A stretch of 64,000 nucleotides of DNA, from contig NC_023750.2 of NCBI RefSeq assembly GCF_000499845.2, positions 12,031,285-12,095,284 of the forward strand, written 5' to 3'. Below the pieces are notes generated by a model. It worked only from the letters and a program-made list of their open reading frames with translations, had not been told where the DNA came from and did not search any database. Origin of the DNA: Phaseolus vulgaris (Eukaryota; Streptophyta; Magnoliopsida; Fabales; Fabaceae). Of this stretch, positions 45,652-56,871 are shown one piece after another (within the stretch, counting starts at the first letter, position 1; each line of letters starts with the position of its first letter). The translations under genes were made by a program, and so were the position numbers.

Positions 45652-46713
45652 TCAAATCATCAACAAATCACCCTCTAATGCATCCAACTCCACCTCTACA
45701 TCCTCCTTCTCTTCTTCACTTGAACGTTCACTGTCTATTTGTCCATTTGATAACATGTACATAGTTTTTTTTGTTGGACATTCTGCAGCATAGTGTCCCC
45801 TTCCTAAGCATTTGAAACATTTTACATCACTTGTCTTCCTTTTAGGTGGTGAATTATTATATCTATTAGATGACTTCCCACTTAAAGACATGGCTGAACT
45901 TGAGGGAACTCCTTTATCCTTCATTGCCTTATTCTTCCAGTTGGAATTATTATCATTGTTATAACTCCTCCTCATGATTCCTTTCCTCTTGAGTAGCTGT
46001 TCTACTTGGTTAGCCTTGTGCAACAAGTCCTCAATGTCAACATACTCTTGCAGCTCCACAACATCCCTAATATCGTAGTTCAGTCCATTCAAAAACCTTG
46101 CCATGATTGCTTCGTTTACTTCATTCATTCCAGCTCTAATCATGGTTACCTCCATCTCTTTAAAATACTCTTCCACACTTTTATTTCCTTGAGTCATTCT
46201 TTGGAGCTTGAGTTGCAAATCCCTATTGTAGCTTGCTGGAATATATCTCTTCCTCATAATCCTTTTCATTTTTGTCCAAGATTCTACCATGGGTTCTTCC
46301 TATCTAGTTTTGTCCCTTTGGTATTTATTCCACCAAGTTAAAGCATAATCTGAAAATTCAGTTGCTGCCAACTTCATCTTCTGCTCCTCATTATACTCAT
46401 TACAAGCAAACACATGCTCTACTTTAATTTCCCACTCCAAGTAAGCATCAGGATCACTTTTCCCATTGAATGTGGGAATATTTAATTTTATTCCATCAAT
46501 TCTCAGAGTTCTTTGTTCTCCCTCATTTTCTCTTTTCCTCCTCTTATCTCCTCCTCTATTTTCTAGATTTACTTGTTTTGCTTGCTCCATTGGATCCAAC
46601 CTCTCATGGAGTCCATCACTTTGTTGTTTCATTATCCTTTCCAAGTGTTTTGTTAAGGCTTGCATTTGTAGTTGAGAAAGTCCACTATCTGACGATTCCC
46701 CTGCCATGCTCAA
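45652..46713 (-). pseudogene. gag of chromovirus with one in-frame stop
   Basis: ATG near 46713. The frame has MEQAKQVNLENRGGDKRRKR, FNGKSDPDAYLEWEIKVE and FSDYALTWWNKYQ. It meets TAG at 46297-46299, then continues in the same frame to 45652. The second part has AIMARFLNGLNYDIRDVVEL and a CCHC knuckle, CFKCLGRGHYAAEC. A second stop at 45652 ends the frame before the protease. It is related to the gag-protease protein of the element at 22389-27901. Confidence 0.85.
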
Positions 46714-47318
46714 GTAAACAGATTACAAATAACAATAAGTTTGGGTCTCCCACCACTTTCTCACGTGTTTACACTCAACATTCGTGTTTCACACAATAAG
46801 GTTTTTTTTAATGATCACACTGCCTTTTACCACTCTTTCTCTACTTAAGGTTCTTACAAGAATCAAGCAATCAATAATCCAGAATCACTTTCAAAGGTAG
46901 CAATCAGAATCAATTAAAAATAATAGTACATAACCAAATAGTGAAGAACAATTTCACTATCAACAAACAAGCAAGACAATTAAAACACAACAAGCAAAAC
47001 AATATATAGAGAAAATAAAATATGTAGACATGACACTTTTAGAACTTTTAACAAACACCAAGTATGCACTGAATAAGAGCTATTTTTTCTGTTTTCCTCT
47101 TGTGCTTTTTTTTTCTATTTCTGTTTTCCTCTTCTTCTTCCTTTTTTTTTTCTTTTTTCTATTTCTTCTTTTTCTTCTTCTTTTTCCGTTTCTTCTTTTT
47201 TTTTAAATAAAATGAACAGTACCGTGAACAGTACCCGTGAACAATAACCGTGAACAGTAATGAGGACAAAAAAACAAACAAAAACAGGATGCACAATTAT
47301 ATTATGACTCAAACCTTT
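46714..47318 (-). other. 5' leader of chromovirus
   Basis: Noncoding. On the plus strand a long T/C tract lies at about 47085-47205, and GAACAGTACCGT-type short repeats (four copies) lie at 47213-47260. Confidence 0.6.
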
Positions 47319-47333
47319 GCTCTGAATACCAAC
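47319..47333 (-). other. primer-binding site, initiator Met tRNA type
   Basis: The complement reads GTTGGTATTCAGAGC, the usual TGGTATCAGAGC with an extra T, directly beside the LTR. Confidence 0.7.
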
Positions 47334-47707
47334 TGATATGAATCCAAATAGAAATGACAATAAAATTGGGAATTTAGGGTTACAGAACGGAATAAATTCA
47401 AAACAGTAGCAATAGAAACTTGGTTAAAGGAAGGCGCCGCAAACAAAGTTTGATAAGCTTAAGGATGATCGCCACAAGAATTGGTGGATTCTTGATAAGA
47501 TCGCAAGATGCAGGGAAAAACCCTAGCAGAGAAACACTCTCTAAAATTGTCAAAATATTCGTTCCTCTATTCTGAGTTCCAATAGTGTATAAATTACAAG
47601 TTTAGCTAGAGGTCTTTTCTTGTTTGTAAGAAAATAAGACGAAACTACAATCCTTATATTTCAAGAAGGATCATTTGCCCGAGTGGTTAAGTTGATACTT
47701 TCCATCT
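47334..47707 (-). repeat. 5' LTR of chromovirus, outer end missing
   Basis: 374 bp aligning with 41861-42234; identity by eye is high. It stops at CCATCT, where the other LTR continues into the B-box sequence. Confidence 0.8.
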
Positions 47708-47874
47708 GGTACCACATGCATTTTTTCGCTGATCATGCCTTATATGAATAAACCTCAAGTCATGCCTTCCTGGGGCCCACTTACGTGGCCCATTAACTCG
47801 ACCAGACCACCGAGTTGACCTGCTTGACTCAGGCGCTGATGTCCGATCACTGAGCACTGCTCTGGTCCGGTACA
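47708..47874 (-). repeat. 3' LTR of Tat-like element, second part
   Basis: Resumes the LTR interrupted at 41860 and ends GGTCCGGTACA, followed by the purine tract (complement of CAAGCCCCCTAG). Confidence 0.7.
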
Positions 47875-49268
47875 CAAGCCCCCTAGTCTCGAGTTGAGCT
47901 TGCTTCAACGGAGAGACTATTGAGTGCTCTGGTGGCTAACAACAGTTTCTCAGGGGGTAGGTGATAACCCAATAAACCTCAACTAGCTTAGGCCAATGTA
48001 TGCCTTAATTAACTGATGGTAATATAACGGACAACATTATCAACGTAATGCATTTGATTAAGCATGGTAAATCATAGTGCTCTCGAAGAAGCTATATTAT
48101 GGACGATTTGTACCTTCTGGCCGCAAAGGAAGTTTCACCTGTTCGAGCACTAAATAGCTACATGAGCAGGGAATTAATTTGGTCGCGCATGACTTTTTTG
48201 AACTTGGAAAATTTAACCGCTTTCCTCACACATCCTTCCTCGAGATCACGGGTGACCTAAGCCTCTGACCTGGGGCCGATCTCTACACCAAGTTTGCCCT
48301 TAAATGGCATTTTGTGGCTTAGAGTGTCTGACTTGAGTGTTACACACTAAGTCTAATCTTAACACCTTCGTGTTGCAACTATACCCCCACAAGGTTTTCT
48401 TGCTTCTTTTCCACAAAGTGCTCGATCTCGGATGGTTTCACCAATATCGAGGTAGGTTGCTCTTTATATCTTTAGTTGCGAGCTTCTTAGCTACCGCTAA
48501 TTGCGATTTAGTACCTCCTGAACTCAGAATCTTACTAAGACAAGTTATCTTTGCTAGCTTAAGCAAAACAATCTTAGTCATGGCTAGCTACGATTCTGGG
48601 CACGCGAGTTCAGAGTCTTACTGAGCTTGGGTCGTTCCATCTGAATCACCATATACATATACACTCCTATCCTTGGAATCTTACCAAGGAAAGGTCATCT
48701 TTCTTGGGATAAGCCACATAGGCACTTCTTTCATATCTTTTTCCTTTAGGACATCTGACCTGGGTGTCAATTCACACGCCATGTCTATCATATTAATGCC
48801 TTTTGCTTGGAGTTAGCTTACAACACCAAGTCTCCTTTTCAATATTGAGGTAGGTTGGCTTACCTGCGCTCTGATAAGTAATTTAGTTGGAGTATATGAC
48901 TTGAGTGTTGTTTACACTCCAAAGTCTACTCTACAACCTCGAGGTAGGTTAGCATACCCTAACCTCGGATAGATAACTTTAAACTCACTTGGAGTTGTGG
49001 CAAACAGAACTTCAGAACACCTGAACTCAAAACTTACTCTGACAAAGGTCGTCTTGCCTTATAACACATACTTAGGGCGCCTGAACTCATAATCTTTTAC
49101 CAAGAAGAGATCAGGCTCAGGGGACTTCTCTGGCATACTTCTTTCGTTGGGAGGCGGTACATCCTCCTCCCAAAAAACCCCCAAAGATCATATTAACCTC
49201 CCATGAACCGGCACCTCATGCCCCTAATCTCCTGCTGAGGCTACCGACGTCGGGGTTTCCTGATTTTC
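47875..49268 (-). other. Tat-like 3' noncoding region with degenerate repeats
   Basis: No gene. Phrases such as GAGGTAGGTTGGCTTACC, GACTTGAGTGTT ... CACTCCAAAGTCTA and GAATCTTACCAAG recur at irregular spacing (48329, 48450, 48759, 48850, 48898, 48950). Related text occurs in the element at 2788-5509. Unlike the other two Tat-like copies, no antisense ORF is present. Confidence 0.6.
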
Positions 49269-50526
49269 TTATAGGTATTCCTTCAAAAAACCATCCCTCA
49301 CCAACTCCTCTAGTTGGTGTTTGAGTGCTAAGCAGTTGGGCAGGTTGTGGTCGAAGGCTTGGTGGAATTCACACCAAGTGTTCTTACTTGGTCCCAATCT
49401 TTTGTCGGTCTTTGGAGGTGACTTCAGCTTATCGGCCACGTTGGGGATACCGATCATCTCCTTGAGGTCTATTTTGAAGTTATGCCTTATGGGCGCGCCT
49501 TCCCTTGTTCATGCCTTGGTCTGATGCTTTCTCGACTCGTATGGCGCCTGCCTAGCCGGGGGTTTCTTCTCTGTCGTAGCCTCGTGCACCGTCATGGGTT
49601 GAGGACGACCAATTCCCCGAGGTCTTGTTGGTCCAATGCTTCCACGTTTTTTCGTCACCTCTTCCTCTACGTCGATGTTGGAAAGTGAATCTCACTAAAC
49701 GTCTTTGGACGACACCTTATCAAAGAATCACTGAAAGGTCCTGATAACATTCCCCGCCTGAAGGTGTGCACCATCATGGCTTCGTCTTTGGTGAGCAGCT
49801 TTACCACCAGTGCCCCAAACCGGTTCAGGAAGTCTTTCAAGGGCTCTCCCTGGTATTGTTTCACATTGAAGATATCGAAGGAGATGGGGGGAGGGGGGAG
49901 CCCGGTTGACGATGAATTGTTCCCTAAACAATTTTGAGAACTGGTCGAATGAAGTGATGTGTCCATCGGGGAGACTGATGAACCAGTCCAACGTTGTGCA
50001 TATCGTTAGTTCCTCTCGAGATCATCATTAGGGTGTGGAAGGCCGTGATGTGGGCCTCCAGGTCTTCGATACTCGTAAAGGTGATTTTTGGAGTCATAAA
50101 GTTGGTGGGTATTATCGCATTCATGATTGCCTGGGAAAAGGGCATGGGGCGAGCCCTAACTGGAAAGGGCGGGACTTGCTCCCCCGTCGTGCGCTACCCC
50201 ATACGTTGCAGATCTCTGCACAGTTCTTCGTTGGCCCTACGCAACTCTTCATTTCCTATTCGTTATGCGTCTAGATCAACCTAGAATCGATTCTGACTGG
50301 CTGTCTGTTCGGCCTGAACCTTAGCCAGAATTTTGTCCTGATCATCCTTGGACGTTACCACTGTTTGTTGAAGAGTGTGAATGGTCTCCATGAGTTGTTG
50401 CATGGTGACATTGTCGCCTTCCTCAAGTGTAGTTGCACCCTGTCTCATATTCCTCATGTTGTTAGATGGCTTGTAACGCAACTGTGGATGGGACCTAGTT
50501 TTATCGGGCCCCACGGTGGGCGCCAA
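49269..50526 (-). pseudogene. Tat-like gag, multiply broken
   Basis: From 50526 leftward: NVTMQQLMETIHTLQQ near the start, then PFSQAIMNAIIPTNFMTPK, IEDLEAHITAFHTLM, a frameshift near 49985, DQFSKLFREQFI and YQGEPLKDFLNRFGALVV. More breaks precede the C-terminal WCEFHQAFDHNLPNCLALKH, a zinc-knuckle-like C-H-H-C segment typical of Tat gag proteins. At least three frame breaks and several stops. It is the only sizeable gag among the three Tat-like elements here. Confidence 0.75.
50508..50525 (-). other. primer-binding site, Lys tRNA (CUU) type
   Basis: The plus strand GCCCCACGGTGGGCGCCA equals the 3' end of plant tRNA-Lys(CUU) including CCA, as I know that tRNA, so the minus strand is the primer site. 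It is two bases from the LTR. Confidence 0.75.
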
Positions 50527-50527
50527 A

Positions 50528-51244
50528 TGTTCTTGTCGATTGACCTAGTCACCGGTTGACTTCAAAGGCAAGCGGTGGCTCCTCTTATTTCCGATGGATT
50601 TTGTGCTTCCTCTTGGATGTTGGAAAGCGACTCCGTTGAAACAGAGGGGGCCCTACCTGTTGATTGCACTCCAACGATCAAGTCAGTTCAGGGCTTATAG
50701 AAACAATGAGTAAGTAAATAGTTTCAAGCTTAGAAACGGTGTACCTTTACCAGGAATCTCAACTCCCTTTTATAGAATACTTTAGGTTACGTCATTGTAA
50801 CGACCCTTATCTCTAGTAAAATTAGGTTTACTGGGAGGACAATCTGTTACTTTGTTACACAATCTTAGCACAACAACTGCACAAAATCTTCCTCTTTAGA
50901 GTGCATAATCTTAACAGCATGGTTGTCAGGGTACCAACTCATGTACAAGCACTATGGGGCTCATATGTTCTGTAGGTGCCCTAATCCTTTACGTATGATG
51001 CATGCAACTTCCCCTGAAAACCCTAGCACTCTTGGGTCTTGGCGTCTTCATGGAATATTTTGTGCTAGACCCGATTGTACTATACACACCTCATGCACGA
51101 ACTTTCTCATAGACTAGGCCTTTCTTATATACAGGTTTCAACACACGCATCTCTGGGGTCCCACTTGTGTAGCCCACTATCGCGACCAGACCACCAAATC
51201 AACCTGCTCCACAAGTGTCGATGTCCGAAGTCTGGTCCAGTACA
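50528..51244 (-). repeat. 5' LTR of Tat-like element
   Basis: 717 bp, TGTTCTTGTCG to GGTCCAGTACA on the plus strand. The minus-strand TATA is complementary to CCCTTTTATAG near 50765-50775. Contains TGCACTCCAACGATCAAGTC at 50665. Confidence 0.75.
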
Positions 51245-51670
51245 AATAGTCTGTTCATCTTTAAATTAAATGACGTAATTTTTAAATTAGGTTGTCATAT
51301 TTGTTTGCTTTTACTAAATGTCAGAGTTTCATGTTTTTTTAAACATGTTCTTTTTTATCTATTTTAGCTTTCCAGTTAGATTTCAGTGTTTCAGATTTGT
51401 GATCTTACCAACTTAAATTTTTATCATATGAATTAGATTAATTTTAATATTTTTTAAATAATTTATTTATATTATTTTTTATTATTAAAATATTACACCA
51501 TTAATTTTATTAAAAATTTAAAATCATTTTCATGTATTAAAAATAAAAAAGTTATGTTTAATCTGTTAATTATATATAATAAAAAATTATTTTCTAAGAA
51601 TTCACTCATTCTTTCATTGTATATAATAAAAAAATATTTATAAAAATTATTCAATTAAAAAATATTTTTA
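51245..51670. other. AT-rich intergenic, no gene seen
   Basis: No ORF or repeat of note; contains the target site of the next element. Confidence 0.6.
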
Positions 51671-51675
51671 ATTAT

Positions 51676-52676
51676 TGTTCCTGCCTGTTGACCGAGAAGA
51701 TCTTCGTGCGTTGCTTTGACTTGTGTATCGATAACTCCTTCGCCTCCGATTCAAATCTTCACCCTACACCGCCGTGAGTACCTGAAAAAGAGTGAGCAAA
51801 GGGCGCCCTCGCGGCCGTTTGCACTCCGACGATCAAGTCAGCAAGCAGAAAACACCAAACACCTCCGTATCGGAGCACCGTAACTGAATGCTCTGAAGGT
51901 GTGTAACTGAATTGTAACTAACTTCTCTCTCTCTCTCCAATCACTCGTGCGTACAGTGAGTAAGCGAGCAAATGATTAGAGTCTGTGTGAAATCTGTAAA
52001 ATTTACCTTACTAAGCTTTCAGAGAAGCTTATATACCTTGGGTTTCAGTGCTTACTGCCACGTGGCCTTTCTAACTTAACCGCAACTCCACGTGGAAGGC
52101 CTTACGACACTGTAACCCAACTTAGGGAAATTCCAGCGTGTAAGTCTTCCTTCCTCGAAGTGCATCTGGCGCGAGGGGTGACTACCTGGGTGCCAACTCA
52201 TGCGCCCCAACTTCTAGTCACTCGCCCAGGGAGTGTATCTGCCTTCCTCTCGTACCACGCACATGGTTCACCCCTGGGCGTGGCCCTCTCCTGGGTCGTA
52301 TCTATCCCAGGGATTCTTCTGAGGTGGCGTGGGTACTTCACGAGTCAGGTTACTCCCCACTGGTACCGGGACTATGGCCTTGAAGCCACCTTTCTCTTCT
52401 CTTTATTACTATTATGAGGTACCGGGGCCCGAGGCCTCCTCGCCCGTACCGTGGCCTCTTACTGTGCCGCCCCCTCTACGGTTTTCCCTACCCGTGGGTA
52501 TCGGGGGGTGACATTATCGACGTCTGAACCTGGCGACGCCCTCACCTGGCGACGCCGAAAGTGGTCAATCTATTGACTTTCTTCCTTGGGGCCCCTTGGT
52601 GGGTCCCACCGTATGTTTGACTTTGACTTTGACTTTGACTTTGACTTTGGTCAACGCCCGGGGACGGGTCGGTACA
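51676..52676 (-). repeat. 3' LTR with TTTGAC array
   Basis: 1001 bp, TGTTCCTGCC to GGGTCGGTACA on the plus strand. It carries five TTTGAC hexamers at 52616-52645, a minus-strand TATA (complement of CTTATATA near 52029), GC-rich CCTGGCGACGCC repeats at 52529-52556, and the shared motif TGCACTCCGACGATCAAGTC at 51820. Confidence 0.9.
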
Positions 52677-52688
52677 CAAGCCCCCAAG
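52677..52688 (-). other. polypurine tract
   Basis: The complement of CAAGCCCCCAAG, immediately inside the 3' LTR; it sets the element's orientation as minus. Confidence 0.8.
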
Positions 52689-52884
52689 TCTTGAGCTGAC
52701 AATTGTTTTCAGCGAAAAGACTAAGACTAAGGCCTCGCCCTACTGTCCACGTGGCACTTCTGATGACGTGACATTCTCTGCACAGTTGACATGACACTCT
52801 CTGTTATGGTGACGTAGTCACGCTTTAATCTCTTAACACGTGACCCAATCGCACGGCCACAACTTAACGCCTCTCGCGCTCTTC

Positions 52885-53253
52885 AAGTTTACGTTATATC
52901 TTTCAAAAACGCGCGCTCCAGTTACTCTTTCATCACTTTTCACATTCTCTTACACTGTTCATCTTCTCAAAGCTTCCGCTGCATTCTCTCTTCAAACCTC
53001 AAATCTTCCTTAACTCGATCATCAAAAGGTATGATTTTTATCCTTCGATGGCTCTTTCTCTTGACTTTTTATGTTAATATCACTGCCTGGATCTGTTTAT
53101 TTCCTTCGCACTTGCACTTTTCTTCTTCATTTCTCTGTTTGCCCTCTTCTCAATCTCTCACGTGGGTAGGGTTTTTCCTAGGGTTTCTTCCCCTTTTCAC
53201 CTTAAACCTCATTTGCTAAACCCTTTCTCTTCTTTATTCTTCAGCTTTTCTCA
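52885..53253 (+). promoter_or_regulatory. possible promoter and 5'UTR intron of antisense gene
   Basis: TTATATC at about 52893 could be a TATA box for plus-strand transcription. A CT-rich leader follows. A 216-nt intron candidate runs 53029-53244, with AAAAG before GTATGA at the donor and TTCTTCAG at the acceptor. It ends nine bases before the ATG. Prediction only. Confidence 0.4.
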
Positions 53254-55477
53254 ATGGCGCGTACAAAAATGACTGCCAATCCTCCACCTCTAAGGGTCAA
53301 CTATAAGGCCCTTTACCCTTGGGCCTTCGACGAGTTGCTCTCGGAGTGCTCGAGCCTAACCTCCATGAAGGATTGGAGAGACCACATCGGCGACCTAAGC
53401 GTCTACCAACATCGCGCCTTTGCTAGGAGGCACGACGTGGATATCTCTGTGCTTCCCTGCACCCCAAGCGAACCTGTCTGTGGGGAAGAGAGGTCCAACA
53501 ACGGGATACCATTTTTCTTCTTCTACCAAACCGTCTTCAAGCGCATTGGGATGCGCTTGCCTTTTTCTGGGTTTGGAAGGGAACTTCTCACGGAGATTAA
53601 TGTTGCCCCAGCCCAGCTACATCCCAACAGTTGGGCTTTCGTCAAGGCCTTCGGGATCTTGTGTGGGTACTTCGGGCAACCTCCCTCCGTCGACATCTTC
53701 CTACATTTCTTCGAAGTCAAGAAATAAGGGAAAAGCCTCTAGGTGAGCTTCAGTGGCATCGCCAAAAGAGTCCTCCTTTCCCTATTCCAGCAATCTTACA
53801 GAGGCTGGAGGGGAAAATTCTTCAGGGTGTGCTGCTCTGAGCACGACCATGCTGCTCTGGATGGCTTCCCCCTGTACTGGGTGCGAGAAGTCAAGCTGAC
53901 CAAACCCAAGTCCTTAGATGAGTTGCCCTCGACTGATCGAGAGGTTTGTCAAATTCTGGCCAGCGTGGGGGTCCTCGACACCTCTATTCTGATAAGTCGT
54001 GAATACGACGCTGAAGCCCTCACCCGTTACATAAGTACGAGAATCACCCTCTTTAACTATTTACTCTCTGCTTCTGCTTGTTTTTGCTTGTACATGAATT
54101 ATCTGCTTTTCTCATGCAGCAACTTAGCTTGTGCCTAACTCTTACTGTGTTTGTCTTCTTGATGCAAATTCAAAGATGGATAAGAGCAGGAGATGGAAAC
54201 TCGCCCAAGCTTTGAAGTCTAAGAGTGAAGCTTCGTCCAAAGGGATTGGGGATTCCATACCTCCAACCTCTGAAACCGCTCCCACCTCCCTAACCTTTCG
54301 CCCCCAAAACCCACCTCCAACAACAACTCCCCAAACTCTTCCCTCTCCAATTCACCCCCCAAACTCACCACCTCCTATCGCGGCCATGCCCCTTGCCTTG
54401 GCCGAAACTACTGCTGTACCAGCCCCCCTTGACAAAGGTAAAGGGGTGGTGGTGGTGCCTTCTGAGGGTGAGGAGGAGTCTGCTGAAGGACAAGTCTTCA
54501 AGAGAAGAAGGATCACCCAGGCTGTCCCCCAGGCTGTCTCCTCCACATCTTCCTCAAACCATGGTGCTGATTCTCTAAGGGAGCACCCTCCAAGCGCCAC
54601 CTCACCTCCACAACAAATGGCCTTGGAGGGCGGGGTCGAATCTGAACCTGCTCAAGCTGCATCTTCACCAGAGCTTCCTCCACCAGTCCAAGAAATGTTG
54701 TGGGGTTACTTCCACAAGATTTCCCCAGGGAGCCAAGATGAGGGAGCTAAGAAGGAAGGCATGAACTTCTATCTTGGCGCCTTCATGGCTTGTGCCAACA
54801 CTTGGTGCGACCAAGCCAAGGCCAAAGCTAGCGAGGCCTCCGCCCTTCAAGCTCTAGAGAAGGAATGCGCTTCTCTGAAGGAGGAGAAGGAAGCCTTGGC
54901 ACGTCGCTGGGCCCACCAAGAGGAGGCCTACAAGGACTCCTTGAGGATGGCTCAGAAGGCCGAGGAGGAAGCTAGCAAAAGACTGCACGAGGCGGAGCAA
55001 GCCCATGCTGAACTCCTGGGGCAAATGGTTCCTCTTCGCGTGCAGGTCGCGGACCTCAAAGACGCAGTGGAAACTTCTAAGGCTCAACAGAAAAAACTTG
55101 AAGACCACTGCGTCGACCGAGAGCAGAAACTAGCCAAGACCGAGGCAGCACTTGAGGCCAAGGCGAACACTTGTGACTTACTGGAGGCCGAAAACACAAC
55201 GCTGCGAGCAGAGATGATTAAGGCTCTAGAGGTTAGAGAACAAGAACTGGTCACAGCTGTAGCGGCCAAAGATGAGGAGCTGGCCTCACAAGCAAAACAC
55301 TTCCAAACAACAAAGGAGAGGCTGGTCCAAGAAGCTGCGACTGCGTTCACCGACGGGTTTGCTGAGGCTCTTGCCCATGCGGCCTACGCGAACCCAGGAA
55401 TCAACGTCTCCGACTGCAACCCCTTCAATGAGATAGTTGAAGGCAAGATTGTGCCACTAGAGGCTCCTGAGGATTAG
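53254..55477 (+). pseudogene. antisense additional gene (PF04195-like) of Tat-like element
   Basis: Opposite in strand to gag and pol. ATG at 53254 opens a frame with LYPWAFDELL and EINVAPAQLHPNSWAF. Two in-frame stops (53725-53727 TAA, 53740-53742 TAG) are followed by continuation in the same frame with LLSLFQQSYRGWRGKFF and LDGFPLYWVREVKL. The frame is left near 54034, probably at an intron. 54176-55477 then encodes a proline-rich stretch and a long coiled coil (about residues 190-390 of that part) before a TAG. The N-terminal part resembles the putative gypsy-type transposon family (Pfam PF04195), whose function is unknown. Codons are GC-rich compared with flanking DNA. A decayed homologue in the same antisense position is at 5510-7213. 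Confidence 0.75.
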
Positions 55478-55811
55478 CCTCCCTTTGTAATTTTGCAGAA
55501 CTTGTAATACTGTACATGCGTAGATAGTTGTTTTCTTTCAACTTTGCAATTGCTGTGAACATATTTTTCCACGTATTTGAATATGATTGCTCTTTGTCTT
55601 CATACTCCTGTGCATTCTCTTCTACTCTTAATGCCTTTGATAACTTGTGTTCTCTATGCTTTTTCTTCTCGCTCTTCGAATCCCTTCTGCTTCTTTGACT
55701 TGTAACAACTTCAACTCGATCTTTACTTACTCTCCTTATGCCTTGAGGCGCTTACTGCCAAAGGTGTAACTGGCCTCGTCATCGTTTAAAGATGTAGGAG
55801 GGTCCATCTCT

Positions 55812-55905
55812 TCTATGGCCTCGACATTGCACGAGGGCGAGGGAAGACTTAGCTCTTTTGTGGCCTCGACATCGCTCGAGGGCGAGGAGGACTTATCTTG
55901 GTCGA
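55812..55905. repeat. two-copy repeat, about 48-bp unit
   Basis: GGCCTCGACATTGCACGAGG and GGCCTCGACATCGCTCGAGG followed by similar text. Confidence 0.65.
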
Positions 55906-55926
55906 AGCCCTTTTTCTTGCATTGGG

Positions 55927-56375
55927 TGTCCACGCTCGAGGAGAGACCTGCTGAATGCAAGGTCGTTTCGTCCTCATCGTGTCTAAACACTTGGGACAAA
56001 GTCGCACTTTGGTGCCCACGCCCGAGGAGAGGCATGCGACAGCAGTACCGTATCGTCCTCAGGGTGTCTAAACACCAAGGCAACTAGCCCTTATCTCTGC
56101 GCACTTAGTGCCCACGCCCGAGGAGAGGCCTTCCCGTAAGCAGTGTCGTTTCGTCCTCGGAGTGTCTAAAAACACCAAGGCGAATCAGTGTTCTTGGTGT
56201 CCACGCCCGGGGAGAGGCATGCTGAAAGCATTGTCGTATCGTCCCCGGTGTGTCTAAACACCAAGACGACCAGGGACTTTGGTGATTACGCCTAAGGAGA
56301 AGGTTTCCCAAAGGATGGCGCTTCTCCTATATGGCGTGTATCTACACCAGAGTCGCCTGGCTCTCCACTGCTCCA
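55927..56375. repeat. tandem repeat, 85-96 bp units, five copies
   Basis: Units start at 55927, 56013, 56109, 56198 and 56283 with TGCCCACGCCCGAGGAGAGG or variants. Each contains GTCGTTTCGTCCTCGG-like and GTGTCTAAACACCAAGG-like blocks; the last copy is the most diverged. Another CCCACGCCCGAGGAG occurs at about 56570. Confidence 0.85.
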
Positions 56376-56871
56376 AACTTCCTCACTGCCTGATGCCCAT
56401 ACTCGAAGGAAACGCCCTTCGTCGCTTCCTTGCGAGGTATCGAGGCATCAGACACTGGGGCTAGCCTTTCTCACCTAGGGAGGGGGCGTCCCGAAGGAAT
56501 CCGTTAACCCCTGCCCAGGGACTAAACACCCGAATTTTAACTTTGCTATCTGTACTTTTTAAACTTGACGCCCACGCCCGAGGAGTGCGCTCCCGCCGCT
56601 CCTTTTGGGGTGGCGCCACGTCCAAGCTGTTTTTGCGCGTTTGGCGTCCTCGCCCTCATCTGGTGACGCCCACACCTGGCGATGCCTGCCCCTGGCGACG
56701 CCTAGAGCGGCCGCCTTTCTCTCTAGCGTTTCCTTACATTACAGGAAAAAAGGTAAAGGGAGATGAGACAAAGTATTCTTGAACTTCTTTTTTACTTGGG
56801 TGACCTCATTAAAAAACCCCCGAGAGGGAAAAAGAGTGTCCCCTTTAAAACTGTGTACTACATAATGTTTT

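Larger units (their letters stand above)
41861..47707 (-). mobile_element. Ty3/gypsy chromovirus-like element, possibly CRM clade
   Basis: Minus-strand element inside the LTR of the Tat-like element. The right LTR (47334-47707) is the 5' LTR with a Met-tRNA-type primer site beside it. Gag, protease, reverse transcriptase, RNase H and integrase follow leftward, broken by stops and frameshifts. The pol C-terminus runs into the 3' LTR, a feature described for CRM-clade chromoviruses, and the 3' LTR begins TGATGAGTACATCC. The 5' LTR lacks about 125 bp of its outer end and no target duplication is visible, so the copy has been rearranged. The CRM assignment is inference. Confidence 0.8.
41324..51244 (-). 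mobile_element. Tat-like gypsy element, pol-deleted, split by chromovirus
   Basis: Minus-strand element. Its right (5') LTR is 50528-51244. Its left (3') LTR is 41324-41860 plus 47708-47874, split by the chromovirus. The primer site at 50508-50525 and gag (49269-50526) lie inside the right LTR. The interior then passes directly into 3' noncoding sequence with no protease, reverse transcriptase or integrase. Left and right flanks (ACACT and AATAG) are not a duplication, so either an end is mis-set or the copy is rearranged. Confidence 0.75.
55478..56871 (-). other. 3' noncoding region with tandem repeats
   Basis: Lies between the antisense gene and integrase; its repeats are listed separately. 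No ORF supported. Confidence 0.7.

Noticed and set aside
41324..51244. Target-site duplication for the split Tat-like element
   Set aside because: The flanking five bases (ACACT and AATAG) do not match; alternative end placements gave none.
50923..52511. Several plus-strand ORFs as genes
   Set aside because: They fall in the LTRs of two gypsy elements and recur in the paired LTR (for example at 59266-59680), so they are chance frames.
53254..55477. Independent host gene
   Set aside because: It lies within the exact ends of a retrotransposon and has a homologue in the same place in another element, so it belongs to the element.
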